Shown piece by piece: positions 26,400-35,809 of a stretch of DNA of 64,000 nt. Each line of letters opens with the position of its first letter. The stretch's first letter is position 1. Origin of the DNA: Mediterranea sp. An20 (GTDB taxonomy: Bacteria; Bacteroidota; Bacteroidia; Bacteroidales; Bacteroidaceae); NCBI RefSeq assembly GCF_002160055.1, contig NZ_NFJV01000016.1:1-64000 (forward strand), written 5' to 3'. The position numbers and the translations under genes are program-made. The notes beneath the pieces are model-generated. The model searched no databases, was not told where the DNA came from, and saw only the letters and a program-made list of their open reading frames with translations.

Positions 26400-27356
26400 A
26401 TGAAGAATATATTGGTTATCGGCTCAACGGGGCAGATTGGCTCTGAGCTGACAATGGAATTAAGAAAACGGTATGGTGGTGAACATGTGGTGGCCGGTTA
26501 CATTGCCGGTGCCGAACCGCAGGGCGTATTGAAGGACTCGGGTCCCTCAGCAAGAACGAACGTGACAGACCGCCAGTCGTTGGAATTGGCTGTGAAGGAA
26601 TATAATATAGATACTATCTATAATTTGGCTGCCTTGCTTTCTGTGGTGGCAGAAAGTCGGCCTTCTATGGCTTGGAAGATTGGCATTGATGGTTTGTGGA
26701 ACGTATTAGAAGTGGCCCGCGAGTACGGATGTGCTGTTTTCACTCCCAGCTCCATAGGTTCTTTCGGTGAATCTACTCCTCACAACAAGACTCCGCAAGA
26801 TACCATCCAGCGTCCGCGCACTATGTATGGTATCACTAAAGTAACAACAGAGTTGTTGAGCGACTATTACTATACTAAGTATGGTGTAGATACGCGTGCT
26901 GTCCGTTTCCCCGGCATTATTTCTAATGTAACGCTTCCCGGTGGTGGCACTACCGATTACGCCGTAGAAATCTATTATGCAGCCGTGAAAGGCGAAAAGT
27001 TTGTCTGCCCGGTCAAGGCTGGTACATACATGGATATGATGTATATGCCCGATGCCTTGAATGCGGCCATCTCGTTGATGGAAGCCGACCCCAGCCGCTT
27101 GAAACACCGCAATGCCTTCAATATTGCTTCTATGAGCTTCGACCCGGAGGAAATCTACAAGACAATTAAGAAATATGTGCCCGATTTCCAGATGGAATAC
27201 AAGGTAGACCCGTTGAAGCAATCTATTGCTGACAGTTGGCCCGATTGTTTGGACGACACTTGTGCCCGCGAAGAATGGGATTGGAAGCCTCAGTTTGATT
27301 TGGAATCCATGACGGTAGATATGCTTGAGAAACTCCGTCAGAAGTTGAATAAGTGA
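26400..27356 (+). CDS. L-threonine 3-dehydrogenase, short-chain/epimerase type
   Basis: NAD-dependent epimerase-fold enzyme of 318 residues. The Rossmann motif GSTGQIGS lies at 8-15, the catalytic Ser in FTPSSIGSFG, and the Tyr/Lys pair in TMYGITKVT. It belongs to the branch that oxidises L-threonine to 2-amino-3-ketobutyrate, unlike the zinc-dependent Tdh of E. coli. The divergent kbl gene supports this over a nucleotide-sugar epimerase role. The ATG at 26400 is preferred over TTG 26391. A near-consensus -7 TACCTTCG is at 26357-26364. A DUF4348 lipoprotein gene follows after 10 bp. Confidence 0.88.
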   Translation: MKNILVIGSTGQIGSELTMELRKRYGGEHVVAGYIAGAEPQGVLKDSGPSARTNVTDRQSLELAVKEYNIDTIYNLAALLSVVAESRPSMAWKIGIDGLWNVLEVAREYGCAVFTPSSIGSFGESTPHNKTPQDTIQRPRTMYGITKVTTELLSDYYYTKYGVDTRAVRFPGIISNVTLPGGGTTDYAVEIYYAAVKGEKFVCPVKAGTYMDMMYMPDALNAAISLMEADPSRLKHRNAFNIASMSFDPEEIYKTIKKYVPDFQMEYKVDPLKQSIADSWPDCLDDTCAREEWDWKPQFDLESMTVDMLEKLRQKLNK

Positions 27357-27366
27357 CGCAGAGGAA

Positions 27367-28221
27367 ATGAAGAAGTTGTTGACGGGTTGTTTAGCCTTGG
27401 TGCTGTGCACTTCGTGTGGAAACGGTAAGAATGGAACAGATCCTTTTGATGCTCTTACCCGGATGGTGGATTCTGTCGGATTCCCATCGACAAGTGTGCC
27501 GGCCATTGATTCAGCGGTTGTATTGAAACCGTTGGAGGCAGATGAGTTGTTTGACGACTTCATATTCAATTATGCGTTGGACAGAACTTTGCAGATGCAA
27601 CGCACCGTGTTCCCTTTGCCTTACGATTGCAACGGGACATTGAAACGAATAGAAAAAGATGCATGGCAACATGATAATCTGTTTGCCGAGCAGAATTTCT
27701 ATACGTTGATGTTCGACCGTGAGCGAGACATGGATGTGGTGGGTGATACGGCATTGACTTCTGTACAGGTAGAGTGGCTGTACCTCCAACAAAGAGAGGT
27801 ACAGCGCTACTATTTCCAACGAAAGAGGGGAATGTGGATGCTTGATTCTATTTCCCGACATAAGATACCGGAAGAGGAGAACATGCGTTCTGGATTCATC
27901 TCTTTCTATGCCCGTTTCGTTACAGACAGTCTGTATCAGAGGCAACATATCCATTCTCCTTTAATGTTCGTTACTCTCGATCCCGATGATGAATTCTCCA
28001 TTTTGGAGACAACTCTTGATGTAGACCAATGGTATGCTTTTCGGCCTATTATGCCGATCGATCCATTGTCTAACATTTGCTATGGTCAGCCAAACAATCC
28101 GAACTCTTCTACCAAAATTCTGAAAGTAAATGGGATTGGAAACGGCTATTCCAACATCTTCTATTTCCGGAAACGGCATGGAGAGTGGGAATTATACAAA
28201 TATGAAGATACAAGTATATGA
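27367..28221 (+). CDS. DUF4348-type lipoprotein
   Basis: A 284-residue lipoprotein. The signal [17 protein letters not shown] has its lipidated Cys at 17, followed by GNGKNGTD. The body shows paired beta-rich segments ([20 protein letters not shown], then [18 protein letters not shown]) of the DUF4348 family found in Bacteroidales next to murB. The function is unknown. It starts 10 bp after the threonine dehydrogenase gene, and its TGA overlaps the murB ATG in ATGA, so it is translated in step with murB and may have a cell-envelope role. Confidence 0.75.
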   Translation: MKKLLTGCLALVLCTSCGNGKNGTDPFDALTRMVDSVGFPSTSVPAIDSAVVLKPLEADELFDDFIFNYALDRTLQMQRTVFPLPYDCNGTLKRIEKDAWQHDNLFAEQNFYTLMFDRERDMDVVGDTALTSVQVEWLYLQQREVQRYYFQRKRGMWMLDSISRHKIPEEENMRSGFISFYARFVTDSLYQRQHIHSPLMFVTLDPDDEFSILETTLDVDQWYAFRPIMPIDPLSNICYGQPNNPNSSTKILKVNGIGNGYSNIFYFRKRHGEWELYKYEDTSI

Positions 28222-29237
28222 GAAAATACTCATTGCGAGCGCACAATACGTTTGGTTTGGATGTTTTTGCCGACCATTTCCTGGAATACCATTCGGAAGA
28301 TGAATTGCGGGAGTTGATAAGTGAGGGGCGGGTAACTGTTCCTTTCCTGCACATCGGACAGGGGAGTAACCTGTTATTCACGGGCGATTATTATAAAGGC
28401 ACAGTGTTACATTCGTGCATCAGAGGTATTACTGTGGTTTCTGAGGACGAGAATACTGTGTGTGTGCATGTGGGTGCCGGAGTGGTTTGGGATGATTTTG
28501 TCTGTCATTGTGTGACCAAAGGATGGTATGGAGTAGAGAATCTTTCTCTTATTCCAGGAGAAACCGGAGCTGCGGCAGTGCAGAATATTGGAGCCTATGG
28601 TGTGGAAGTGAAAGATGTGATTGTTTCAGTGGATACAGTCGACTTGAATGGACGGAAGCGGGTTTATTCTGTGGATGAATGCTGTTATTCTTATCGTCAT
28701 AGTCTGTTCAAAGAGCCGTCTTCGAAATCTGTGTTTGTTACGGGTGTACAGTTCCGTCTGAATAAGATACCGCGTTTTGTGCTTACTTACGGTGCTTTGC
28801 GAGAGGCCTTGAGCGATGAGAAGACATTGACTCTGCAGGCAGTCCGTGATGCTGTTGTCCGTATCCGTCGGAGTAAACTGCCCGATCCGGCAGTATGTGG
28901 TAACGCCGGTAGTTTCTTTATGAATCCTATTGTATCCCGTGCCTGCTGGCAGAAACTTTTGGCTCTCTATCCTTATATGCCTTATTATGAAGTCGATGCT
29001 GAACGGGTGAAGATTCCTGCGGGGTGGTTGATTGAACAATGTGGTTGGAAAGGCAGGAGTTTAGGTCAGGCTGCTGTTTATGACAAGCAGGCATTGGTGC
29101 TGGTCAATCTTGGTGGTGCTACAGGGGCAGACATTGTTGCTTTGGCTAAAGCTGTGCAAGATTCTGTATATCAGAAATTCGGGATTTCCATTCAGCCAGA
29201 AGTTCTTTTTGTGGGAGATGGGATGAAAACAGAATAA
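28218..29237 (+). CDS. murB: UDP-N-acetylenolpyruvoylglucosamine reductase
   Basis: FAD enzyme that reduces UDP-N-acetylglucosamine-enolpyruvate to UDP-MurNAc in peptidoglycan synthesis. At 339 residues it has type I (E. coli-like) length. It begins with the family start [12 protein letters not shown] and shows the FAD region [24 protein letters not shown], the YRHSLFK block, and the active-site serine motif [13 protein letters not shown]. The C-terminus has the glutamate-bearing QPEVLFVGD. It overlaps the DUF4348 lipoprotein stop by 4 bp. Confidence 0.95.
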   Translation: MRKYSLRAHNTFGLDVFADHFLEYHSEDELRELISEGRVTVPFLHIGQGSNLLFTGDYYKGTVLHSCIRGITVVSEDENTVCVHVGAGVVWDDFVCHCVTKGWYGVENLSLIPGETGAAAVQNIGAYGVEVKDVIVSVDTVDLNGRKRVYSVDECCYSYRHSLFKEPSSKSVFVTGVQFRLNKIPRFVLTYGALREALSDEKTLTLQAVRDAVVRIRRSKLPDPAVCGNAGSFFMNPIVSRACWQKLLALYPYMPYYEVDAERVKIPAGWLIEQCGWKGRSLGQAAVYDKQALVLVNLGGATGADIVALAKAVQDSVYQKFGISIQPEVLFVGDGMKTE

Positions 29238-29361
29238 TCTATCAAAGGCTTGTTTATACTGTGCGGTTGTGAAATCATGCATTTTAATAAGGGTTAGTGT
29301 AAGCATTGATTGAAATGCAGGAGACACAGAAGCGCATAACTCTGTGATTCGTATTTTTGTT

Positions 29362-30129
29362 ATGCAAGTGACTATATTAGGAAGTGGAACTTCCACCGGG
29401 GTGCCGGAGATTGGGTGTACTTGTCCGGTTTGTCGGTCTGCAGATGTGCGTGACAAACGCTTGCGTACATCAGCGTGGATTCGTACGGATGATGACGCTA
29501 CTATTCTGGTGGACTGTGGCCCTGATTTTAGAGAACAGATGCTTCGTCTGGTGGATTTCCGTAAAATCGACGGAGTTCTCATCACCCATGAACATTATGA
29601 TCACGTAGGTGGTTTGGACGATTTGCGTCCTTTTTGCCGTTTTGGAGAGATTCCTTTATATGCAGAAGCTTATACGGGCGATGATTTACGTCAGCGGATG
29701 CCTTATTGTCTGGTCAATCAGAGTTATCCTGGTGTACCACGTATTTTTTTGCAGGAGGTTATTCCGGGGCAATCGTTTTATATCCGACAGACAGAGGTTG
29801 TCCCTTTTCGTGTAATGCATGGACGACTGCCTATTCTTGGGTATCGCATCGGAGGCAGGTTGGGGTATATAACAGATATGTTGACTATGCCTGAAGTTTC
29901 TTATGAATGCTTGCAGGACGTAGAAGTATTGGTTATAAATGCACTTCGTCCCAATCCTCATCCTACCCACCAGAGCATATCTGAAGCTTTGGCAGTTGCA
30001 GCCCGTATCGGTGCCCGTGAAACTTATCTGGTGCACATGAGTCATCATGCAGGATTGCATGCTGAGATAGAACAGACCTTGCCTCCGCATGTGCATTTTG
30101 CTTTTGATGGCTTGGAAATTTGTATTTAA
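29362..30129 (+). CDS. MBL-fold metallo-hydrolase (PhnP-like)
   Basis: A 255-residue cytoplasmic metallo-beta-lactamase-fold protein. It starts VTILGSGTSTGVPEIGC, and a CTCPVC motif near 20-25 looks like the extra zinc site of PhnP. The metal-binding ITHEHYDHVGG is near 79-89, and later histidines lie in RVMHGRLP, PTHQS and VHMSHHAG. PhnP relatives cleave cyclic phosphodiesters, so a phosphodiesterase role is likely, with unknown substrate. I took the ATG at 29362; the GTG at 29344 adds a six-residue leader without support. Confidence 0.85.
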   Translation: MQVTILGSGTSTGVPEIGCTCPVCRSADVRDKRLRTSAWIRTDDDATILVDCGPDFREQMLRLVDFRKIDGVLITHEHYDHVGGLDDLRPFCRFGEIPLYAEAYTGDDLRQRMPYCLVNQSYPGVPRIFLQEVIPGQSFYIRQTEVVPFRVMHGRLPILGYRIGGRLGYITDMLTMPEVSYECLQDVEVLVINALRPNPHPTHQSISEALAVAARIGARETYLVHMSHHAGLHAEIEQTLPPHVHFAFDGLEICI

Positions 30130-30138
30130 TGGGTGTCT

Positions 30139-30179
30139 AAGGAGTTTTTTTGTATTAAGCTCCTCTTTTTTTGTCTTTT
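30139..30179 (+). terminator. Weak terminator after the MBL gene
   Basis: AAGGAG and CTCCT form a short 5-6 bp stem around a T-rich loop, followed by CTTTTTTTGTCTTTTTTT. The T-tract is strong, the stem weak. Confidence 0.45.
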
Positions 30180-30192
30180 TTTAAACATTCAT

Positions 30193-30223
30193 TTTGTTTT
30201 ATTAGTGAAAAAAGCTATTTTTG
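30193..30223 (+). promoter_or_regulatory. Promoter of the 542-residue membrane-anchored protein
   Basis: TTTG (30193-30196), 19 nt, TATTTTTG (30216-30223). The predicted transcript start near 30230 leaves very little leader, which favours the ATG at 30246 over that at 30237. Confidence 0.55.
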
Positions 30224-30245
30224 CCCAAGAAACCAAATGGATGTT

Positions 30246-31874
30246 ATGAAGTTGTCACTTTCTATAAAGGTTGTTGTAGTGGCGTCCGTTGTGCTTCTGT
30301 GTACAGGGGTAGCTCTTTATTCTTTTATGCGCTTGAATTCGGTGGAACAGCGGCAGGATTTTGATTTGTATACGTTGGTTCCGCAGGATGCAGTAGCTGT
30401 ATTTGAAACAGACCGGATGATGGAATTGCTGGAGTCTGTCGATGAGATGGAGAGCAGTAAGGACGGATATCACTTTCAGTTGTCCGAATTATTGGGATGT
30501 ATCAGGACTTTCCTTGACACATGGGTGCAAGAGTCTCCTCATGCGTTAAGTAAACAGATGAACAAAGTTCTCATAAGTTTCCACCATCCCGCAACCTCTT
30601 CGGATGAGGTTCTCTATTGTGCTCTGGGCGCAGGAGATTATCAGCGCATACAGACCTTTGTCGGTCAGTATGCTCCTTCTTCGTTTCCGGTCAAATCTTT
30701 TGAATATCAAGGTGAGGTCATTCGTATCTATCCTTTACGTAACGGACATTTCTTAGCTATGTATCTTACCAAAGACTTCCTGGCGCTTAGTTTTCAGAAA
30801 AGGTTATTAGAGCAGGTCATTGATGCCCGGCATAAGAAGAAAGCGTTGATGCAAGATGATTCGTTCCAGCAAATGTATGCCAGCAAGCAGCGCAACGTTG
30901 TTTCTACACTTTATGTTCGTATGGGAGCTGTGCCTATGGGGCTTGAGTCTGGTGCTGTTAGTTCCAGACTTAACTTGGGAGAGTGGATGGCATTCAATCT
31001 GAAAGTAGCGGACACTGCGGTATATTGTTTGGGTGTCAGCTATGAGAGCGACAGCATCCGCCACAGTTTTGTTAATACTTTGCGTAAGCAGCAGAATATT
31101 TCGGGTTATGCGGGTGACTACCTGCCTGCTTCTACCTTGCTGTATGAGTGCTGGTCTATGACAGACAAACAAAGTTTGTGGTCTTTTACGGCTTCGCAGG
31201 ATTATCTCTCTGCGCCTTACTCTCCATATATGGCCGATCGTGATAGGGAATGGTTAGCTTACTTGCAGGATTGTGCAGATTCCCAAGCAATATCATGCGT
31301 TTTCCGTCCGGAGGAATTGTCAGAGCGTGAGCCTTGCGCGGTAGTCATTATTCCCTTGCTTGACGAAGCCAAGGCCAAACAGCGTTTCTTTTCCTGGTTG
31401 CATGCTACTCCGCGCGAGAAAGAGGCTCCCCAGGCCCCGGTCTTCAATCCGGATTATGCACGCTATCCTTGTTCGCAGTCTTACCGTAAATATTTGTTGC
31501 CCCGCAACACGCTTTTTGTGCGGTTGACAGGACTGGACACAGCTTCCTCCCATTCCTATGCTTGTTTCTATCGCGACCGTTTGTTGGTGGCAGCTGATGC
31601 TTTAAGTCTGTCTGCCTATATCAATGCAATGGAGAAGAAAGATTTGTTGGTGGATGTTCCTTTCTATGGGGATATTACCAATACCTTAGCTTCTTCCTAT
31701 GGCTTTTTGTTGATAACCGATTTGAACAGGCTGTCTGAAGTACCTTCCCGTTACCATAGCTTTATACCGACATTCTTTTTACGTCACTTTGACTTTTTCA
31801 GTCATTTCTTTCTGGCATTGCAGTTTACTTGTGCAGAAGGAGAAGTCTACCCGAATGTGACATTGCTTTATTGA
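30246..31874 (+). CDS. Membrane-anchored protein of unknown function (DUF3352-like)
   Basis: A 542-residue protein with one N-terminal membrane anchor (KVVVVASVVLLCTGVALYSF) and a large extracytoplasmic body. It opens with LVPQDAVAVFETDRMMELL, resembling the start of DUF3352 domains, and contains internally similar segments such as FLAMYLTKDFLALSFQKRLLEQV and YACFYRDRLLVAADALSLSAYI, suggesting a duplicated module. No catalytic motif is seen. It lies alone between terminators. I do not recognise a function; the domain name is a tentative resemblance. Confidence 0.55.
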   Translation: MKLSLSIKVVVVASVVLLCTGVALYSFMRLNSVEQRQDFDLYTLVPQDAVAVFETDRMMELLESVDEMESSKDGYHFQLSELLGCIRTFLDTWVQESPHALSKQMNKVLISFHHPATSSDEVLYCALGAGDYQRIQTFVGQYAPSSFPVKSFEYQGEVIRIYPLRNGHFLAMYLTKDFLALSFQKRLLEQVIDARHKKKALMQDDSFQQMYASKQRNVVSTLYVRMGAVPMGLESGAVSSRLNLGEWMAFNLKVADTAVYCLGVSYESDSIRHSFVNTLRKQQNISGYAGDYLPASTLLYECWSMTDKQSLWSFTASQDYLSAPYSPYMADRDREWLAYLQDCADSQAISCVFRPEELSEREPCAVVIIPLLDEAKAKQRFFSWLHATPREKEAPQAPVFNPDYARYPCSQSYRKYLLPRNTLFVRLTGLDTASSHSYACFYRDRLLVAADALSLSAYINAMEKKDLLVDVPFYGDITNTLASSYGFLLITDLNRLSEVPSRYHSFIPTFFLRHFDFFSHFFLALQFTCAEGEVYPNVTLLY

Positions 31875-31936
31875 TACGGTGTCCTGAGACATAAAGAATA
31901 TATGTCCGTCTTCAGCTTTTTAGTTTAAACAACACA

Positions 31937-31985
31937 CAGCCCCCGCAGATGTATTTCTACACCTTTGGGGGCTGCGTTGTTTTTC
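31937..31985 (+). terminator. Intrinsic terminator
   Basis: Perfect 8-bp stem CAGCCCCC (31937-31944) with GGGGGCTG (31967-31974), then a T-rich tail CGTTGTTTTTCTTG. It closes the gene ending at 31874. Confidence 0.75.
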
Positions 31986-32020
31986 TTGTTGTCTGGCTGC
32001 GTCAGTTTTGCCTGTGCAGT

Positions 32021-32815
32021 TTATTTCTTCATCCTTACTACCCGTATGCCCGTCCAGTTCTTATGTTCCTTGAGCATCTGGGCGAGAGTAATGTTAGAAG
32101 CTACCACCTTTCCTTCTACAGATGAGGCATGTATCAATGTCAACTTGCCATCGGCATAGAACGCGATACCCATGTGGGCTATGTCCAGTCCGGGAGTATT
32201 GGTGGTGATGGCAATGATGTCTCCATTCTTTATCCACGCCAGGCCATTGTAAGGCAGTTTGTCCTTGGGCAGGTAGTGTACGGTTTGTCCGGAGAGGCGT
32301 TTTTCTATCTGGCGCATCTTCTGTACGTTTTCCGGAGAATTGGCCAATTGCTTGTACTCTTGCGGATGCGTGCTCATGTATGACAACTGAATTGTTTGGG
32401 TATCAGAGCTTTTCTTGTCGGTAATGTCTTCTAAGAATCCGTGTTGTACACCGTTGTCAATCCATTCGGTGATATAGTGCAAGCGAGACGTATAGCCGTT
32501 TACCTGACCATCGCGGTAGCGGATCATCTGTATTTTTTCAGCAAAGGTCGTTTCGGAAACGTCTCCGTTGATAATAGGGCAGAGCGATTCGGCCAATACA
32601 TATTCCACCAGTGTATTGCAATCTACCTCGTCACAATTCAGGGTAAGTTCTTCCGGACCGTCCAAATCCAAGGTGTGGGCTGCATAGGGAATGTCCAAGT
32701 ATTTGATGGCATTGGTCAGCATGCGGTCTTCATCGGCGGTTTGTGCCTGTGCTGCTAAAGAAACAGCCATGGTACAACAAGCCGCAATCATAAGTTTTTT
32801 CATTGTTTTCATCAT
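32021..32815 (-). CDS. DUF1460 N-acetylmuramoyl-L-alanine amidase-like protein
   Basis: A 264-residue exported protein with signal peptide 1-25 (AACCTMAVSLAAQAQ). It has an NlpC/P60-like fold: the nucleophile Cys in DEVDCNTLVEYVLAE near 66-71, and the histidine in LDIAHMGIAFYADG with LIHASS behind it. DUF1460 proteins from Bacteroides are cell-wall amidases that act on muropeptides, so peptidoglycan turnover is the likely role. Three ATGs (32815, 32812, 32803) could start it; all keep the signal peptide. Confidence 0.8.
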   Translation of the reverse strand: MMKTMKKLMIAACCTMAVSLAAQAQTADEDRMLTNAIKYLDIPYAAHTLDLDGPEELTLNCDEVDCNTLVEYVLAESLCPIINGDVSETTFAEKIQMIRYRDGQVNGYTSRLHYITEWIDNGVQHGFLEDITDKKSSDTQTIQLSYMSTHPQEYKQLANSPENVQKMRQIEKRLSGQTVHYLPKDKLPYNGLAWIKNGDIIAITTNTPGLDIAHMGIAFYADGKLTLIHASSVEGKVVASNITLAQMLKEHKNWTGIRVVRMKK

Positions 32816-32857
32816 CTTTATTGTTTCGTTATTATAATGGGTTACTGATATGGGTTG

Positions 32858-33020
32858 AAATGATTTAAACTTTCTTCTCTACAGAATCCGCAACAGATGT
32901 ACCGGCTCTTTCAGGTTTGCAGCTTATATATTGGCACCCTACTTCTAATACATTGGTAGTATGCTTCTTGTATATGGGCAGTATGCTTCTTCTGAAAGAG
33001 GCAGAAAGTTTATATCACTT
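32858..33020 (-). repeat. Dispersed 22-bp-unit intergenic repeat, copy E (degenerate, reverse)
   Basis: Read on the - strand, three 22-bp units carry degenerate cores TGCCCATATACAAGAAG, TACCAATGTATTAGAAG and TGCCAATATATAAGCTG (about 32930-32995). The terminal motif GAAAGTTTAAATCATTTCA lies at 32857-32875 in the same orientation. A second, inverted copy of that motif (GAAAGTTTATATCACTTC on the + strand, 33004-33021) sits at the other end, beside the OPT gene stop. Confidence 0.6.
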
Positions 33021-33034
33021 CAGTCGCGCATAAT

Positions 33035-35029
33035 TCATTGTTTCACTTTCAGGCAAGCCTTTATGAAATAAGTAATCAGCAGTATATAGGCCAGCAAGGC
33101 TACTGCCTGCGACCACGAATTGGCCAGCCAGGCTTCGTTAATCCAGTTGAACTCAGCAAAGCGCAGTCCGGCACTTACTACTCCCATCAAGGCTCCTCCT
33201 GCAATGAAACCTGAGGCAAGCAATGTTCCGCGTTCGCCACGCAAAGCATTCAGTTCTTTGTCTTTGGAGCGGGTAGTGACATACCAGTTAATGGCTCCTC
33301 CAACCAATAGCGGAATGTTGAGTTCCAACGGGATAAACATGCCCAAGGCAAAGGCTAAGGCCGGGATTTTGCAGAAGTTGAGCACGATGGCCAGTACGGC
33401 TCCGATGCCATAGAGCAGCCATGGAGCCGAAATGCCACTCATCAGCGGTTCGATGACTGCTGCCATGGCGTTGGCTTGGGGAGCTGCCAGGTCGCCGCTG
33501 GTGAATCCATAGGTCTTGTTCAGGATAATCATCACTCCTCCTACGGTAGCTGCCGATACGATGGTGCCTAAAAATTTCCATGTTTCCTGCTTGGCGGGAG
33601 TGGTTCCTAGCCAATAACCTATTTTCAGGTCGGTGATGAAACCGCCTGCCATAGAGAGTGCCGTACATACCACACCTCCCATGACCAGTGCCGCTACCAT
33701 GCCGCCCGGACCTTTCAAGCCTACAGCTACCATGACTACGGAGGCCAGGATAAGTGTCATAAGCGTCATGCCGGAAACTGGGTTGGTGCCAACAATGGCA
33801 ATGGCATTGGCAGCCACAGTAGTGAAGAGAAAGGCGATGCCAGCCACCAGTAGAATAGCGACTATGGTGTGAAGCACATTGCCTTGCATGACATCGAAAT
33901 AGAAAAACAGCACTACCAGAATGAGGGTGATGATGGAACCTATGGCAATGAACTTCATGGAAAGGTCGCGTTGGGTGCGCATCATTTGTGCTTCCGCATC
34001 CGACTTGCCTTTCAACTCTTTGGCAGCCAGTCCGACGGCACTCTTAATGATACCCCATGATTTGATGATGCCCAGGATACCCGCCATGGCTATACCGCCG
34101 ATGCCGATGCTTTTGGCATAATTGTTGAAAATCTCTTCCGGACTCATGGCAGCCATGGTCTGTGTGATTTCCGGGTTCCATTGGTTCAGTACCATGTCGC
34201 CACATATCAGTGAAAGGCCGGGAATCAGTATCCACCACACGAACAGTGACCCGAAGCAGATAATGGCAGCATATTTCAGTCCAACGATATAACCCAATCC
34301 CAAGACTGCAGCACCCGTATTGACTTTGAATACCAGTTTGGCTTTGTCTGCCAGTGTTTCGCCCAACTGGCAGACGCGGGTCGTGAAGTTTTCGTTCCAC
34401 AAGCCGAAAGTTGCCGTAATAAAGTCGTATAATCCGCCAATCAGTCCAGCCGTGAGCAGAGGCTTGGCCTGGTCGCCTCCTTTCTGTCCGGATACCAGAA
34501 TCTGTGTCGTGGCAGTGGCTTCGGGGAAGGGATATTTGCCATGCATGTCACTTACAAAATATTTGCGGAAAGGGATGAGAAACAAGATGCCCAGTATACC
34601 ACCCAATAAGGAACTGATGAATACCTGTGCAAAAGTGACGGTCACCTCCTCGGGGTAGCGTTCCTGCAAGATGTATAACGCCGGTAGGGTGAAGATGGCG
34701 CCGGCGACAATAACGCCCGATGAAGCACCGATGGACTGGATGATGACATTCTCTCCCAGCGAATTTTTGCGCTTGGCTGCCGTAGATAATCCCACGGCTA
34801 TAATGGCTATGGGGATAGCTGCCTCAAACACTTGGCCGACCTTCAGCCCCAGGTAGGCTGCTGCGGCCGAGAAAAGAACAGCCATACAAACGCCCCACAA
34901 CACAGACCAGAGGTTGACTTCGGGGTAAGTTTTGTTCGGACTCATCAGCGGGTTGTACACTTCTCCCGGTTTCAATTCCCGGAATGCATTTTCCGGCAAG
35001 CCGGTAATGGGTTCAGATTGTTGTTCCAT
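33035..35029 (-). CDS. OPT-family oligopeptide transporter
   Basis: An inner-membrane protein of 664 residues with about 14-16 helices. It carries typical OPT segments: AAYLGLKVGQVFEAAIP near 45-61, GANSIGASSGVI-type LGENVIIQSIGASSG, MHGKYPFPEATATTQILVSG near 160-180, and NPVSGMTLMTL in the C-terminal half. Bacterial OPT proteins import di- to oligopeptides or metal chelates by proton symport; no coupling gene is nearby. The start is set at MEQQSEP (35029). A TGTCTTTG -7-like box is at 35070-35077. Its 3' end abuts repeat copy E. Confidence 0.88.
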   Translation of the reverse strand: MEQQSEPITGLPENAFRELKPGEVYNPLMSPNKTYPEVNLWSVLWGVCMAVLFSAAAAYLGLKVGQVFEAAIPIAIIAVGLSTAAKRKNSLGENVIIQSIGASSGVIVAGAIFTLPALYILQERYPEEVTVTFAQVFISSLLGGILGILFLIPFRKYFVSDMHGKYPFPEATATTQILVSGQKGGDQAKPLLTAGLIGGLYDFITATFGLWNENFTTRVCQLGETLADKAKLVFKVNTGAAVLGLGYIVGLKYAAIICFGSLFVWWILIPGLSLICGDMVLNQWNPEITQTMAAMSPEEIFNNYAKSIGIGGIAMAGILGIIKSWGIIKSAVGLAAKELKGKSDAEAQMMRTQRDLSMKFIAIGSIITLILVVLFFYFDVMQGNVLHTIVAILLVAGIAFLFTTVAANAIAIVGTNPVSGMTLMTLILASVVMVAVGLKGPGGMVAALVMGGVVCTALSMAGGFITDLKIGYWLGTTPAKQETWKFLGTIVSAATVGGVMIILNKTYGFTSGDLAAPQANAMAAVIEPLMSGISAPWLLYGIGAVLAIVLNFCKIPALAFALGMFIPLELNIPLLVGGAINWYVTTRSKDKELNALRGERGTLLASGFIAGGALMGVVSAGLRFAEFNWINEAWLANSWSQAVALLAYILLITYFIKACLKVKQ

Positions 35030-35162
35030 AAAGGTAATTAAAAAAGTTTCCTCCATTGCCTTTCTTCTCCAAAGACAACGGGAGGTTTTTTCATAAGGAT
35101 TGACGATTACTTCTGTTATTCTTTCTCTCTATGATATATGACGTGAGGGTAGTTGTCACTCT

Positions 35163-35555
35163 TCACTTCTTTTCTTCCATGTCTCCTTCGATGTATAGCC
35201 TCAGCATTTCTGTTTCAGCATTGGTGCGCAGGGTAATGGATTTGCGGAAATGCCCCGGATAACGTCCGGTACCGTTATAAGTCACTTTCACTGTGCCAGT
35301 TTTGCCGGGCAATACAGGCTCCTGGGTATATTCAGGCACTGTGCATCCGCATGAAGCGATGGCCTGGTGGATGACTAAGGGAGCATTGCCTACGTTGGTA
35401 AACGTGAAAGTGCACGATACAATCGGTTTTTCTTCAGAGAATGTGCCGAAATCATGAGTCGTTTTGTCGAACTTGATTTCTGCTTTGCTTTGTGCCGAAG
35501 CATAGCTGATGCCGGCCAATAGGAAGAGCATCAGGCAGAGAATGGTCTTTTTCAT
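35163..35555 (-). CDS. DUF1573 exported protein
   Basis: A 130-residue secreted protein. Signal peptide 1-21 (LCLMLFLLAGISYASA), then a single immunoglobulin-like DUF1573 domain with the family blocks THDFGTFSE, CTFTFTNVG, ASCGCTVPEY and GKTGTVKVTYN. The cysteine pair SCGC may form or bind something specific, but the function of these Bacteroidetes proteins is unknown. The start at 35555 follows AAGGAAAAG. A TATCTTTG box is at 35591-35598. Confidence 0.85.
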   Translation of the reverse strand: MKKTILCLMLFLLAGISYASAQSKAEIKFDKTTHDFGTFSEEKPIVSCTFTFTNVGNAPLVIHQAIASCGCTVPEYTQEPVLPGKTGTVKVTYNGTGRYPGHFRKSITLRTNAETEMLRLYIEGDMEEKK

Positions 35556-35590
35556 TTTTCTTTTCCTTATTTTTTGTAAATCAATGGCCA

Positions 35591-35598
35591 CAAAGATA
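35591..35598 (-). promoter_or_regulatory. -7 box of the DUF1573 gene
   Basis: TATCTTTG on the - strand, 35 bp before the ATG at 35555. Confidence 0.55.
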
Positions 35599-35694
35599 CG
35601 TCTTTTCTGACAGATATGGGGCAGGTGCGTGCGAAATTGTATTAATTCGACTTATTTATGGCAGGTGGCGAGGACATATTTGCAACTTTTGAGC

Positions 35695-35702
35695 TACCTT
35701 TG
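35695..35702 (+). promoter_or_regulatory. -7 box of the MATE gene
   Basis: TACCTTTG, 107 bp before the ATG at 35810; it predicts a leader of about 100 nt. The leader contains no recognised riboswitch. Confidence 0.45.
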
Positions 35703-35809
35703 CATGACGGATATAGCAGCGCAGGCTGTTACTCCCGCAGATGCCCATACTCATTTTTTGCAGCATCGGCTTGTAACAATAAGTAGGATTATTTCTTCAC
35801 ATTTGAATT

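Noticed and set aside
29352..29359. TATTTTTG as a -7 box of the MBL gene
   Set aside because: It ends 2 bp before the ATG, so transcription would begin inside the gene; the start of the protein is fixed by its conserved N-terminus.
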